64,000 bases of DNA from Streptomyces marinisediminis (lineage in GTDB: Bacteria > Actinomycetota > Actinomycetes > Streptomycetales > Streptomycetaceae). Of the stretch, positions 50,225 through 59,971 are shown piece by piece; the stretch's first letter is position 1, and every line of letters begins with the position of its first letter. The notes below the pieces were generated by a model, which ran no database searches, was not told where the DNA came from, and saw only the letters and a program-made list of their open reading frames with translations. The DNA is taken from positions 62,001 to 126,000 of the forward strand of contig NZ_JAPKFL010000007.1 in assembly GCF_026262575.1 (NCBI RefSeq). The letters are read 5' to 3'. Made by a program: the position numbers and the translations under genes.

Positions 50225-51718
50225 TCAGCGGTCGGTGGCCAGCGGCGGCGGCTCCTCCGCGGCGTTCGCGGCGTCGGTGTCTGCGGCGTCGGCGTTCGCG
50301 GCGTCGGCGGGACGCCCGGCCGGCTCCCAGCACTCCACGCCGCGCAGTCCGGGGATGCGGTCGGCGGTGAACACCGGGTCCAGACCGGTGCGCCGCTGCG
50401 CCTGGTAGTCGGCGAGCAGCCGGAACGCGATCACCGAGAGCGGCAGGATCGACAGCAGGTTGACCAGCGCCATCGCGCCCATGGTGATGTCGCCCAGGCT
50501 CCACACCAGCGGCACCGAGCCGATCGCCCCCAGCGCGACGCAGGCCAGCACGGCCGCCCGGTAGCCGGTCATGACCCGCCCCGAACGGGTGATGAACTCG
50601 ATGTTGGACTCGCCGTAGTAGTAGTTACCGATCATCGAGCTGAAGGCCAACATGAAGACGATGACGGTCAGCGCGTGGCCGCCCCACGCGCCGAGCGTGC
50701 CGGCGAACGCGCTCTGCGTGACGTCCGCCCCGCCCCGCTCACCGAGCGTCGGGTTGGCGCTGAGCACGACGAACGCGGTCATCGTGCAGACGACGAGGGT
50801 GTCGAAGTACACACCGAAGGTCTGCACCAGCCCCTGCTTGACGGGGTGGGAGGTGTCGGCGGCGGCCGCCGCGTTCGGCGCGGAACCCATGCCCGCCTCG
50901 TTGGAGAACATGCCGCGCCGCACGCCCTGGAGGATCGCCGTGCCGACGGCCCCGCCGGCGATCTCGCGGAACCCGAAGGCGCCGCCGACGATGTCCGCCA
51001 GCATGCCGGGCACCATGTCGGCGTTGAGCACGACGATCACGGTGCCGAGCAGCAGGTAGAGGCAGGCCATGGCGGGCACGAGCGCGGTCGTGACGGCGGC
51101 CAGGCGCTTGACGCCGAAGAAGACCGCCAGCCCCAGCAGCACCGCGAGCAGGACACCGAGCGCCGGCGGGAACCAGCCCGCGTCGACGCCGTCGAGCGAG
51201 CCCTGCACCGCGACCGCGATGGTGTTGGACTGCACGGCCGTCAGCACGAAGCCGAAGGTGAGCGTGATCAGGACGGCGAACAGCACGCCCAGCCAGCGCT
51301 TCCCGAGCCCCCGCTCCATGTAGTAGGCCGGACCGCCCCGGAAGGTGCCCGGCTCCTTGCCGCGCGCCTTGTAGAGCTGCGCGAGCACGGACTCGACGAA
51401 CGCCGACGCGCCGCCGATGAGCGCCATCATCCACATCCAGAACACCGCGCCGGGCCCACCGAGGGTGATGGCCGTGGCCACACCGGCGACGTTGCCGGTG
51501 CCGATGCGCGCGGCGGCGGAGATCGTGAACGCGCCGAAGGGCGAGACGCCGCGCGCCGACTTGTCCGTGAACACCCGGAGCATGTCCGGGAGCAGCCGCA
51601 ACTGTGCGCCGCGCGAGCGCAGGGTGAAGTACAGGCCCGCGACCGCGACGAGCGGCACCAGCAGGTACGTCCAGAAGGCGTCGTTGACGTTGACGACGAG
51701 GTCTTCGAGCGTGCTCAT
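50225..51718 (-). CDS. Alanine/glycine:cation symporter (AgcS family)
   Basis: The 497-residue carrier has about eleven membrane helices and the family motifs AARIGTGNVAGVATAITLGGPG near the first third and GMFSNEAGMGSAPNAAAAADTSHPVKQGLVQ in the middle. The latter is the AgcS signature for sodium- or proton-coupled uptake of alanine or glycine. The Ala/Asp-rich C-terminus (ADAANADAADTDAANAAEE) is a repeat tail. ATG 51718 gives MSTLEDLVVNVND. Upstream lies a 478-base gap before groEL. Confidence 0.92.
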   Translation of the reverse strand: MSTLEDLVVNVNDAFWTYLLVPLVAVAGLYFTLRSRGAQLRLLPDMLRVFTDKSARGVSPFGAFTISAAARIGTGNVAGVATAITLGGPGAVFWMWMMALIGGASAFVESVLAQLYKARGKEPGTFRGGPAYYMERGLGKRWLGVLFAVLITLTFGFVLTAVQSNTIAVAVQGSLDGVDAGWFPPALGVLLAVLLGLAVFFGVKRLAAVTTALVPAMACLYLLLGTVIVVLNADMVPGMLADIVGGAFGFREIAGGAVGTAILQGVRRGMFSNEAGMGSAPNAAAAADTSHPVKQGLVQTFGVYFDTLVVCTMTAFVVLSANPTLGERGGADVTQSAFAGTLGAWGGHALTVIVFMLAFSSMIGNYYYGESNIEFITRSGRVMTGYRAAVLACVALGAIGSVPLVWSLGDITMGAMALVNLLSILPLSVIAFRLLADYQAQRRTGLDPVFTADRIPGLRGVECWEPAGRPADAANADAADTDAANAAEEPPPLATDR

Positions 51719-52196
51719 GACGGTGGAGGGGTCCGTCCTCGTGGGGGTCTTCGCTTCCGAGTCCGGCGGCGGGTACGGGTCGCGTGTCCGGGCGCCGTTT
51801 CAGACTTTCGGGCATCTTTCCACCGCCCCCCGCGCCTGACCAGGCCCCCGGGCGTGCCGATTCTCACATGGTGGACACGGCGGGGGCCGCGTCGGGGCCC
51901 GGCCAGGGTGCCGTCGGGGTCCGGCGGGGGCACGGCGGGGCCGACCGGGGCGCGCGACCGAGCCCGGCCGCGTACGGCCGCCCTCCGGCGCGCTCCGACC
52001 GGCCCGGCCGCCCCTTGGTCCAGTCCAGGCCCCGTCCGGCCGCGTACGGCCGCGTACGGGCCCGGACGGGGCCCGGGAGCGGCCCGGTGCCGTCCCGCCG
52101 CGCACGGGCCCGGACACGGCGAAGGGCGGCTCCCCGTGGGGGAGCCGCCCTGGCGGCCGTGTGAACGGCGAACCGCTGGTCCGGGAGGAAGCCGGA
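51719..52196. other. Intergenic region between symporter and groEL
   Basis: The region holds the groEL terminator (52124-52150) at its right end. The rest has repeated GGCCGCGTACGG elements (two adjacent copies near 52039-52060) and no credible gene. The symporter promoter must be within the left part but has no clear consensus. Confidence 0.45.
52124..52150 (-). terminator. groEL terminator
   Basis: GGGCGGCTCCCC and GGGGAGCCGCCC form a perfect 12-bp stem with a 3-base loop, 46 bases downstream of the groEL stop on the minus strand. Confidence 0.75.
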
Positions 52197-53906
<1,710 letters not shown>

Positions 53907-53950
53907 TCACTTCCCACCGAGCCTCGCGGACCTCACCGAACGGTCCTTCT

Positions 53951-54011
53951 TTGTCACTCTCACCTGGAGAGTGCTAAGCCCATGATTAGCACTCGACCCC
54001 CGCGAGTGCAA
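53951..54011 (-). promoter_or_regulatory. groEL promoter with CIRCE element
   Basis: On the minus strand TTGCAC (54011-54006) and TAATCA (53988-53983) are 17 bases apart and look like -35 and -10 boxes. Just downstream is CIRCE: TTAGCACTC, nine bases, GAGTGACAA (53977-53951), with 7 of 9 bases matching in the second arm. Another GAGTGCTAA overlaps the -10 region. HrcA binding would block the promoter until heat shock. Confidence 0.88.
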
Positions 54012-54060
54012 GCGCCCGCCGTCCCGGAGGCCGCGCGGCGGCGCGGGCGGACACGGCGAA

Positions 54061-54086
54061 GGGCCCGGCCGGTGTCGGCCGGGCCC
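54061..54086 (-). terminator. Terminator after cspA-type gene
   Basis: GGGCCCGGCCG and CGGCCGGGCCC form an 11-bp perfect stem around four bases, 25 bases after the cold-shock stop on the minus strand. Confidence 0.7.
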
Positions 54087-54110
54087 CCTGCGGGATCAGA
54101 CGGTCGCCGC

Positions 54111-54314
54111 TCAGGCGGAGAGGCGGACCATGTCCGCCTGCGGGCCCTTCTGGCCCTGTGAGATCTCGAACTCGACCCGCTGCCCTTCCTCAAGGGTGCG
54201 GTAACCGTCCATCTGGATCGCGCTGTAGTGGACGAACACGTCCGCACCACCGTCGACCGCGATGAAGCCGTAGCCCTTCTCCGCGTTGAACCACTTGACG
54301 GTGCCCTGAGCCAT
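54111..54314 (-). CDS. CspA-type cold-shock protein
   Basis: The 67-residue single-domain protein has [12 protein letters not shown] (RNP1) and VFVHYSAI (RNP2) and ends VRLSA. It binds single-stranded nucleic acid and melts RNA structure. AGGGGAG lies ahead of the ATG. A probable promoter at 54426-54453 gives a leader of about 105 bases, a common feature of cold-regulated csp genes. It lies upstream of groEL on the same strand but has its own terminator. Confidence 0.95.
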   Translation of the reverse strand: MAQGTVKWFNAEKGYGFIAVDGGADVFVHYSAIQMDGYRTLEEGQRVEFEISQGQKGPQADMVRLSA

Positions 54315-54425
54315 TCCTAACTCCCCTATTACTGGCCCTTGCGCGAGCCCGCACTCCGCGGACCCGGGTCAGAGTTCACCCCCTGGGTCGGGGGGGTGTG
54401 CGCCGGAACGCGTCGACCGCCGCTG

Positions 54426-54453
54426 AATGTATCTGCACGAACGCCCTGTGCAA
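54426..54453 (-). promoter_or_regulatory. Candidate cold-shock gene promoter and long leader
   Basis: On the minus strand TTGCAC (54453-54448) and TACATT (54431-54426) are separated by 16 bases. Start near 54419 leaves about 105 bases of leader before the ATG, AT-richer than the surroundings. Confidence 0.45.
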
Positions 54454-54459
54454 CAGGTC

Positions 54460-55300
54460 AATCAGACGAGAAATCCGCGCAGAACCGATCGGAAAGAGGC
54501 CCACAAGGCTCCGCAAACCGGGACACTCCCGGCCGGGCATATGGGGCGTAACCCGGACGAACGTTTCTACGATTTCGGGCACGACTTGTCGCGCCACACC
54601 GTGCGCGGGCATGCGTCAGAACCGGTGTGACGGGTGGGGCGTGGAATCTCCCCCACCCTACCGCCTCCGGGTAGGCGGAATGACCACCCCGGGCCGGGCC
54701 CGTCGACCTCCGCGTCCCCCACGCCCCTCGCGCCCCAGCCGACCCGCAGCGACGGCGGACGGCCGTCCACGGGCTGCCGCGAGCACGCGCCGCCGCCCCC
54801 CTCGCGGGCCCGCGCCCCGGCCTCCCCCGGGGCCTGCGGCTGCCCCGGAACAGGTCTTCGGAGCTCGAACGGCGGGCGGCCACGGGCCACGACGGGCCAC
54901 GGCCGAGAGGCCGGGCACCGCGGGGCGGGGCCCGGACGGCAGCCGGGCCCGAGCGGCGCGCGCCCAGCCCCGCGCAGCCGCCGGCACCCGGGCTCCACCA
55001 CCCACCGGACCCGTCGACCGCGGCACGCCACCCCGCCGCCACACGCCATCGAGCGCCGCACCCCGTCGAACACCCCCGCGCCACGACCATCGGCGCCGCC
55101 GCACCGGGCGCACCGTCGGTGACCGGCGTGCCCGGTGGCGCTCCACGGGGCACACTGCGGCGGCACACTGCGGCGGGGCCGGGGACGCGCGGCACGTCGA
55201 AGCCCGGACGCGCAGCCGAGGGCGTCATCGGCCGGCGGGGAAGGGGCGGCCGACGACGTCGCCGCACGGACACGGGCGGCACCCGGACACGGGCGGCACG
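54460..55300. other. Long non-coding-looking stretch
   Basis: About 840 bases carry no credible gene. Open frames here translate to Arg/Pro/Gly/Ala without recognisable folds or ribosome-binding sites. It contains short tandem repeats (13-bp CACACTGCGGCGG twice at 55151-55176, and CGGACACGGGCGGCAC units near 55266-55299). It may be degenerate coding DNA or an unannotated RNA region. Confidence 0.5.
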
Positions 55301-55342
55301 CCGACGGCCCGGGCCCGCTCGGCGCGGGGCCCGGGCCGTCGG
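55301..55342 (-). terminator. Terminator after the MoaD-like gene
   Basis: CCGACGGCCCGGGCCC pairs perfectly over 16 bp with 55327-55342 around a 10-base loop, 21 bases after the MoaD-like stop on the minus strand. Confidence 0.75.
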
Positions 55343-55362
55343 CGGCGGGGCGGCTTCCGGGG

Positions 55363-55641
55363 TCAGGCGCCGCCGGCGACCGCCGGGATGATGGAGACGC
55401 CCGCGCCGTCCGGGGTGGGCGTCTGGAGGCCCTCGGCGAAGCGGACGTCGTCGTCGTTGACGTAGACGTTCACGAAGCGCCGCAGCTTGCCCTGGTCGTC
55501 CAGCACGCGCGGGCCGATGCCGGTGTGGTTCTTCTCCAGGTCGGCCAGCACCTCGCCCAGGGTCGCGCCCTCGGCGGCGACCTCGGCCCGCCCGCCGGTG
55601 TAGGTGCGCAGGATCGTGGGGATGCGGACGTTAACGCTCAT
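55363..55641 (-). CDS. MoaD/ThiS-family sulfur carrier protein
   Basis: The 92-residue beta-grasp protein has VRIPTILRTYTGG, ATLGEVLADLEKN, RRFVNVYVNDDDVRFAEGLQ and the ending AVAGGA. Such proteins carry sulfur as a C-terminal Gly-Gly thiocarboxylate. Here one Ala follows the Gly-Gly, so processing by a metalloprotease would be needed before activation. It follows the threonine-synthase-like gene by 49 bases under the same SAM riboswitch, so its sulfur is probably used for homocysteine synthesis. Confidence 0.85.
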   Translation of the reverse strand: MSVNVRIPTILRTYTGGRAEVAAEGATLGEVLADLEKNHTGIGPRVLDDQGKLRRFVNVYVNDDDVRFAEGLQTPTPDGAGVSIIPAVAGGA

Positions 55642-55690
55642 GGGTGGTTCCTTCGTCGAGTGCGTGCGGAGGCGGGGGCGCGGGGCGGGC

Positions 55691-57010
55691 TCAGCCCAGG
55701 CCCGCGTCGCGGAACGCGTCCAGCGTGGGGCGGATGACGGCGGTGGGGCCGGAGGAGGGCGCCACGGCGTCCAGGGTCTTGAGGCCGTCGCCGGTGTTGA
55801 GGACGACCGTGGTCAGCGCCGGGTCGAGCCGGCCGCTCTCGATGAGCTTGCGGGTGACGCCGACGGTCACGCCGCCCGCCGTCTCCGCGAAGATGCCCTC
55901 GGTGCGGGCCAGCAGCTTGATGGCGTCGACCACCTGCTCGTCGGTGACGTCCTCGACCGCGCCGCCGGTGCGCCGGGCGATGTCCAGGACGTAGGGGCCG
56001 TCCGCCGGGTTGCCGATGGCCAGCGACTTGGCGATGGTGTCGGGCCGCACCGGGCGCACCACGTCGTGGCCGCCCTTGAAGGCCTGCGAGACCGGCGAGC
56101 AGCCCGCGGCCTGGGCACCGAAGATCTTGTACGGCCGGTCCTCGACGAGTCCGAGCGCGATCAGCTCGCGCAGACCCTTGTCGATCTTGGTGAGCTGCGA
56201 GCCGGAGGCGATCGGGATGACGAGCTGGTCCGGCAGCCGCCAGCCGAGCTGCTCGCAGATCTCGTACGCGAGCGTCTTGGAGCCCTCGGCGTAGTACGGG
56301 CGCAGGTTGACGTTGACGAAGCCCCAGCCCTCGCCCGCCGGGTCCCCGATCAGCTCGCTGCAGAAACGGTTCACGTCGTCGTAGGTGCCCTCGATGCCCA
56401 CCAGCTCGCCCCCGTAGACGGCGGCCATGACGACCTTGCCCTGCTCCAGGTCGTGCGGGATGAACACGCAGCTCCGCAGGCCCGCGCGGGCGGCGGCGGC
56501 GCCCACCGCGCCGGCCAGGTTGCCGGTGGAGGAGCAGGAGAGCGTGGTGAAGCCGAAGGCGCGGGCGGCCTCGACAGCGATCGCCACGACGCGGTCCTTG
56601 AAGGAGTGCGTCGGGTTGCCGGAGTCGTCCTTGACGTGCAGTTCGCCGGTGACGCCCAGCTCGCGGGCGAGGTTGTCGGCGCGCACCAGCTTGGTGAACC
56701 CGGGGTTGGTGTTCGGTTTGGCGGCGACGTCCTCGGGGACGGGCAGCAGCGGCGCGTAGCGCCAGATGCTGGCCGGACCAGCCTCGATGCGCCGGCGCAG
56801 CCCCTCGGCGTCCCCGGTGGGCAGCTCGTAGGCGACCTCCAGCGGGCCGAAACAGACGCCGCAGGCGAAGTCGGGGCCGAGCGGCGAGCGCTCCCCGCAC
56901 TCCCGGCAGGACAGCGCGGCGGCGGGCCCGAGGGAGACGCTTCCGGCGGGGGCGTCGGCGGAGGTGGCGGAGGTGGTGTCGGTGGTGCTGGCAACCGTGT
57001 TCACGGCCAT
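55691..57010 (-). CDS. Threonine-synthase-like PLP enzyme (candidate homocysteine synthase)
   Basis: The 439-residue fold-type II PLP enzyme has an N-terminal four-Cys zinc ribbon (CRECGERSPLG and FACGVC), PLP lysine in HSFKDRVVAIA, phosphate-binding SSTGNLAGAV and C-terminal VVLNTGDGLKT. Classical annotation is threonine synthase acting on O-phosphohomoserine. Two facts argue for sulfur-amino-acid synthesis: a SAM-I riboswitch leader and a downstream sulfur-carrier gene. Replacing the phosphate with thiocarboxylate sulfur would give homocysteine. I recall a recent report of such an enzyme (MetM) in Streptomyces but cannot verify it here. Confidence 0.85.
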   Translation of the reverse strand: MAVNTVASTTDTTSATSADAPAGSVSLGPAAALSCRECGERSPLGPDFACGVCFGPLEVAYELPTGDAEGLRRRIEAGPASIWRYAPLLPVPEDVAAKPNTNPGFTKLVRADNLARELGVTGELHVKDDSGNPTHSFKDRVVAIAVEAARAFGFTTLSCSSTGNLAGAVGAAAARAGLRSCVFIPHDLEQGKVVMAAVYGGELVGIEGTYDDVNRFCSELIGDPAGEGWGFVNVNLRPYYAEGSKTLAYEICEQLGWRLPDQLVIPIASGSQLTKIDKGLRELIALGLVEDRPYKIFGAQAAGCSPVSQAFKGGHDVVRPVRPDTIAKSLAIGNPADGPYVLDIARRTGGAVEDVTDEQVVDAIKLLARTEGIFAETAGGVTVGVTRKLIESGRLDPALTTVVLNTGDGLKTLDAVAPSSGPTAVIRPTLDAFRDAGLG

Positions 57011-57029
57011 GGAGGCGAGGCCCTTTCTC

Positions 57030-57180
57030 CTCATCTTCCCCGTCGGCGACCTTCGCCACGGGACGGAATTGGCACCTTCCCCACGGCGGGTTCGCCTCCG
57101 AGATGACCGGGATGACGTAATGACGCGCGGGAGGGTTGCCGGGGCTTCAACGGGCCGTTCCCTCTGCCCCTCTGGATGAG
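57030..57180 (-). promoter_or_regulatory. SAM-I (S-box) riboswitch
   Basis: On the minus strand P1 is CTCATC (57180-57175) paired with GATGAG (57035-57030). Between them are the S-box signatures AGAGGGGCAGAGGGA, TTGAAGCCCCGGCAACC (kink-turn and ligand core) and GGTGCCAATTCC (57076-57065), in the correct order and spacing for the SAM-I class. The 3' strand of P1 overlaps the GAGGAG that could serve as ribosome-binding site, so SAM binding probably blocks translation initiation of the gene at 57010. Confidence 0.92.
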
Positions 57181-57339
57181 CTCTATGGCGCTGTACCAGC
57201 GCGTTTGTCGTAAACGCCGGACCCCGACGTGCGGAGGTCACGTGCGCTGTTCAAGACTGTAACCGACGGCCGTGACGGTGGATGCGGTCGTCCGAACCGC
57301 GAGACGGTCCCGTCCGCGGGTGAATCCGGGAGGCGATTC

Positions 57340-58299
57340 GTGCTGGACGAGGTCGAGAGCTGGCTGCACCGGCGCTCCTGGAGCGCCGACGACCGTCCGC
57401 TGGCGCGGCTGCTGGACGCCAAGCGGGCGGCGGGCGCGCGCGGCAGCGTGAGCGTCGTCCTGCCCGCACTGAACGAGGAGGCGACCGTCGGCGACATCGT
57501 CGCCCGTATCCGGTCCGAGCTGATGACGGCGCGGGTGCCGCTGGTCGACGAGCTGGTCGTCGTCGACTCCGGCTCCACCGACCGCACCGGCGACGTGGCC
57601 GCCGCCGCGGGGGCGAAGGTGGTCCACCGCGACGCGCTGCTGCCGCGCATACCGGCCGTGCCGGGCAAGGGCGAGGTGCTGTGGCGCTCGCTGCTGGCCA
57701 CCAGCGGGGAGATCGTCTGCTTCGTCGACGCCGACCTGCGGGACTTCCGCTCCCGGTTCGTCTCCGGCATCGTCGGCCCCCTGCTGACCGAGCCGTCGCT
57801 CCAGCTCGTCAAGGGCATGTACGACCGGCCGCTCGGGGACAGCCCGGCGGGCGGCGGCCGGGTGACGGAGCTGGTCGCGCGCCCGCTGCTGAACCTGCAC
57901 TGGCCCCGGCTGGCCGGTTTCGTGCAGCCGCTGGGCGGGGAGTACGCGGCGCGCCGCTCGCTGCTGGAGCGCATGCCGTTCCCGGTCGGCTACGGCGTCG
58001 AGCTGGCGCTGCTGGTGGACGCGCTGCACGCGGTGGGCCTGGACGCGCTCGCCCAGGTGGACGTCGGCGTGCGCAAGCACCGCAACCAGGACGGGCAGGC
58101 GCTGGGCCGGATGGCCGCCGCGATCTACCGCACCGCGCAGCTCCGGCTCTCCGGGGCGCCGCTGACCCGGCCCGAGCTCACCCAGTTCGACCGGGTGCCG
58201 GACGGCGGCTTCGCACCGCGCACCCACCGCGTCGACACGATCGAGCGCCCGCCGATGGGCACGGTCCCGGAGTACGCGTCCGCCCGCGCGGTGGCGTAG
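57340..58299 (+). CDS. Glucosyl-3-phosphoglycerate synthase (GT2/GT81)
   Basis: The 319-residue glycosyltransferase has VSVVLPALNEEATVGDIV, the nucleotide-sugar motif VVDSGSTDRTGDVA, the metal-binding VDADLRDF and QPLGGEYAARRSLL in the acceptor region. This fits the actinobacterial GpgS enzymes that join glucose from NDP-glucose to 3-phosphoglycerate, a step toward glucosylglycerate. The GTG start has GGGAGG six bases upstream. It is divergent from the SAM-riboswitch gene and followed by otsA, which places it with trehalose and compatible-solute synthesis. Confidence 0.85.
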   Translation: MLDEVESWLHRRSWSADDRPLARLLDAKRAAGARGSVSVVLPALNEEATVGDIVARIRSELMTARVPLVDELVVVDSGSTDRTGDVAAAAGAKVVHRDALLPRIPAVPGKGEVLWRSLLATSGEIVCFVDADLRDFRSRFVSGIVGPLLTEPSLQLVKGMYDRPLGDSPAGGGRVTELVARPLLNLHWPRLAGFVQPLGGEYAARRSLLERMPFPVGYGVELALLVDALHAVGLDALAQVDVGVRKHRNQDGQALGRMAAAIYRTAQLRLSGAPLTRPELTQFDRVPDGGFAPRTHRVDTIERPPMGTVPEYASARAVA

Positions 58300-58303
58300 G
58301 GAC

Positions 58304-58338
58304 GGCCGCCCGGGCAGGCGTTCCGCTCCCGGGCGGCC
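58304..58338. terminator. Hairpin after glucosyl-3-phosphoglycerate synthase gene
   Basis: GGCCGCCCGGG and CCCGGGCGGCC form an 11-bp stem around 13 bases, five bases after the stop. Confidence 0.6.
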
Positions 58339-58450
58339 GGCGGCAGCACCCCGGGGCGGCCCGCCCGGGAGCGGGCCCGCGGGGCGGTGCGGGCGAGGCG
58401 GGAAACCGCACGGTCGTTTGAACGCCCGGTGTTCCGGATACGCTCGCGGC

Positions 58451-59917
58451 ATGGTCTCCCAGGTTCTCGTCGCCTCCAACCGGGGCCCGGTCTCCTACTC
58501 CGTCGCCGAGGACGGCACGCTGACCGCCAGGCGCGGAGGGGGCGGCCTGGTCTCGGGTCTGTCGGCCATCGGCCAGGACGCGGACGCCGTGTGGGTGTGC
58601 GCCGCACTGACCGAGGGCGACCGGGCGGCCGCCCGCCGCGCGGACGGCGCGCTGCCCGCCGAGGACACCGGCGGCCAGCGCGTGCGCATGCTCGACATCG
58701 ACGCCGACACCTTCGCCGGCGCCTACAACGGCGTGGCGAACTCGGTGCTGTGGTTCGTGCACCACCTGCTCTACCAAACCCCGCTGGAACCCGTCTTCGA
58801 CACCGAGTTCGAGCGGCAGTGGGCGGCCTACGAGGCGTACAACGCCGCCTTCGCCGACGCCCTCGCCGGGGACGCCGAACGGGGCGCGACCGTCATGGTG
58901 CAGGACTACCACCTCACGCTGGTGCCCGCGCTGCTGCGCGAGCGGCGTCCCGACCTGCGCATCGGCCACTTCTCCCACACCCCGTGGGCGCCCGCCGACT
59001 ACTACCGGCTGCTGCCCGACGCCGTGGCCGCCGACGTGCTGCGCGGTGTCCTCGGCGCGGACCGGGCCGCGTTCCTCACCCGCCGCTGGGCGGAGGCGTT
59101 CGCCGCGTGCTGCGCGGACGTGCTCGGCGCGCGCGTGGACGGCGCGGACCGGCCGGACGGCGAGCTGCGCGTGACGCACGCCGGACGGACGACCCGGATC
59201 GGGGTGCACGGCCTGGGCGCGGACGCCGGGTTCCTGCGCGAGCGGGCGCACCGGGACGACGTCGCCGAGCGCATGGCGGCGCTGCGCGAGCAGATCGGCA
59301 CGGACGACTCCGGCGCTTCGCGGCGGACGATCGTCCGGGTGGACCGCACGGAGCTGTCCAAGAACATCGTGCGCGGCCTGCACGCGTTCCGGCGGCTGCT
59401 GCGGGACCGGCCCGAGTGGCGCGACCGCGTGGTGCACGTGGCGTTCGCCTACCCCTCGCGGCAGGACCTCGCCGTGTACCGCCGGTACACCGAGGAGGTC
59501 GCGCGCGTCGCCGACGAGGTCAACGCCGAGTTCGGCACGGCCTCGTGGACGCCCGTCGTGCTGCACGTGAAGGACGACTTCGCCCGCTCGCTGGCCGCCT
59601 ACCGGCTGGCCGACGTGGCCCTGGTCAACCCGATCCGGGACGGCATGAACCTGGTGGCCAAGGAGGTGCCGGTCGTCTCCGACGCGGGGTGCGCGCTGGT
59701 GCTGTCCCGGGAGGCGGGCGCGGCGGCGGAGCTGGCGCAGGACGCGCTGCCGGTCAACCCGTACGACATCGCGGGCACCGCCGCGGCGCTGCACACCGCG
59801 CTCGCCATGCCCCCAGAGGAACGCGCCGCCCGCACCGAGCGCCTGGCCGCCGCGGCCACCGCCCTGCCGCCCCAGGCCTGGTTCCTGGCCCAACTGGACG
59901 CCCTGCACACCCCGTGA
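58451..59917 (+). CDS. otsA: Trehalose-6-phosphate synthase OtsA
   Basis: OtsA joins glucose from NDP-glucose to glucose 6-phosphate, giving trehalose 6-phosphate. The 488-residue GT20 protein has VASNRGPVSYS at the N-terminus, VMVQDYHLTLVPALLRE, GHFSHTPWAP, VDRTELSKNIVRGLHAF, and the sugar-nucleotide site NPIRDGMNLVAKE with LSREAGAAAEL. The ATG gives MVSQVLVASNRG. The matching phosphatase gene lies convergently at 59972. Confidence 0.92.
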   Translation: MVSQVLVASNRGPVSYSVAEDGTLTARRGGGGLVSGLSAIGQDADAVWVCAALTEGDRAAARRADGALPAEDTGGQRVRMLDIDADTFAGAYNGVANSVLWFVHHLLYQTPLEPVFDTEFERQWAAYEAYNAAFADALAGDAERGATVMVQDYHLTLVPALLRERRPDLRIGHFSHTPWAPADYYRLLPDAVAADVLRGVLGADRAAFLTRRWAEAFAACCADVLGARVDGADRPDGELRVTHAGRTTRIGVHGLGADAGFLRERAHRDDVAERMAALREQIGTDDSGASRRTIVRVDRTELSKNIVRGLHAFRRLLRDRPEWRDRVVHVAFAYPSRQDLAVYRRYTEEVARVADEVNAEFGTASWTPVVLHVKDDFARSLAAYRLADVALVNPIRDGMNLVAKEVPVVSDAGCALVLSREAGAAAELAQDALPVNPYDIAGTAAALHTALAMPPEERAARTERLAAAATALPPQAWFLAQLDALHTP

Positions 59918-59971
59918 CCCGCCCGGGCGGGCGTCACTCCCGCGCGCCGGGGCAACGCCGAAGGCGCGGCG

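Noticed and set aside
53969..53990. Reading GAGTGCTAA-N4-TGATTAGCACTC as a second complete CIRCE
   Set aside because: The arms are in the outward orientation, GAGTGCTAA before TTAGCACTC on one strand, rather than TTAGCACTC before GAGTGCTAA. The genuine CIRCE is 53951-53977.
54458..55282. 274-codon minus-strand frame in the long gap
   Set aside because: No ribosome-binding site, no recognisable domain and Arg/Gly-dominated composition; treated as non-coding.
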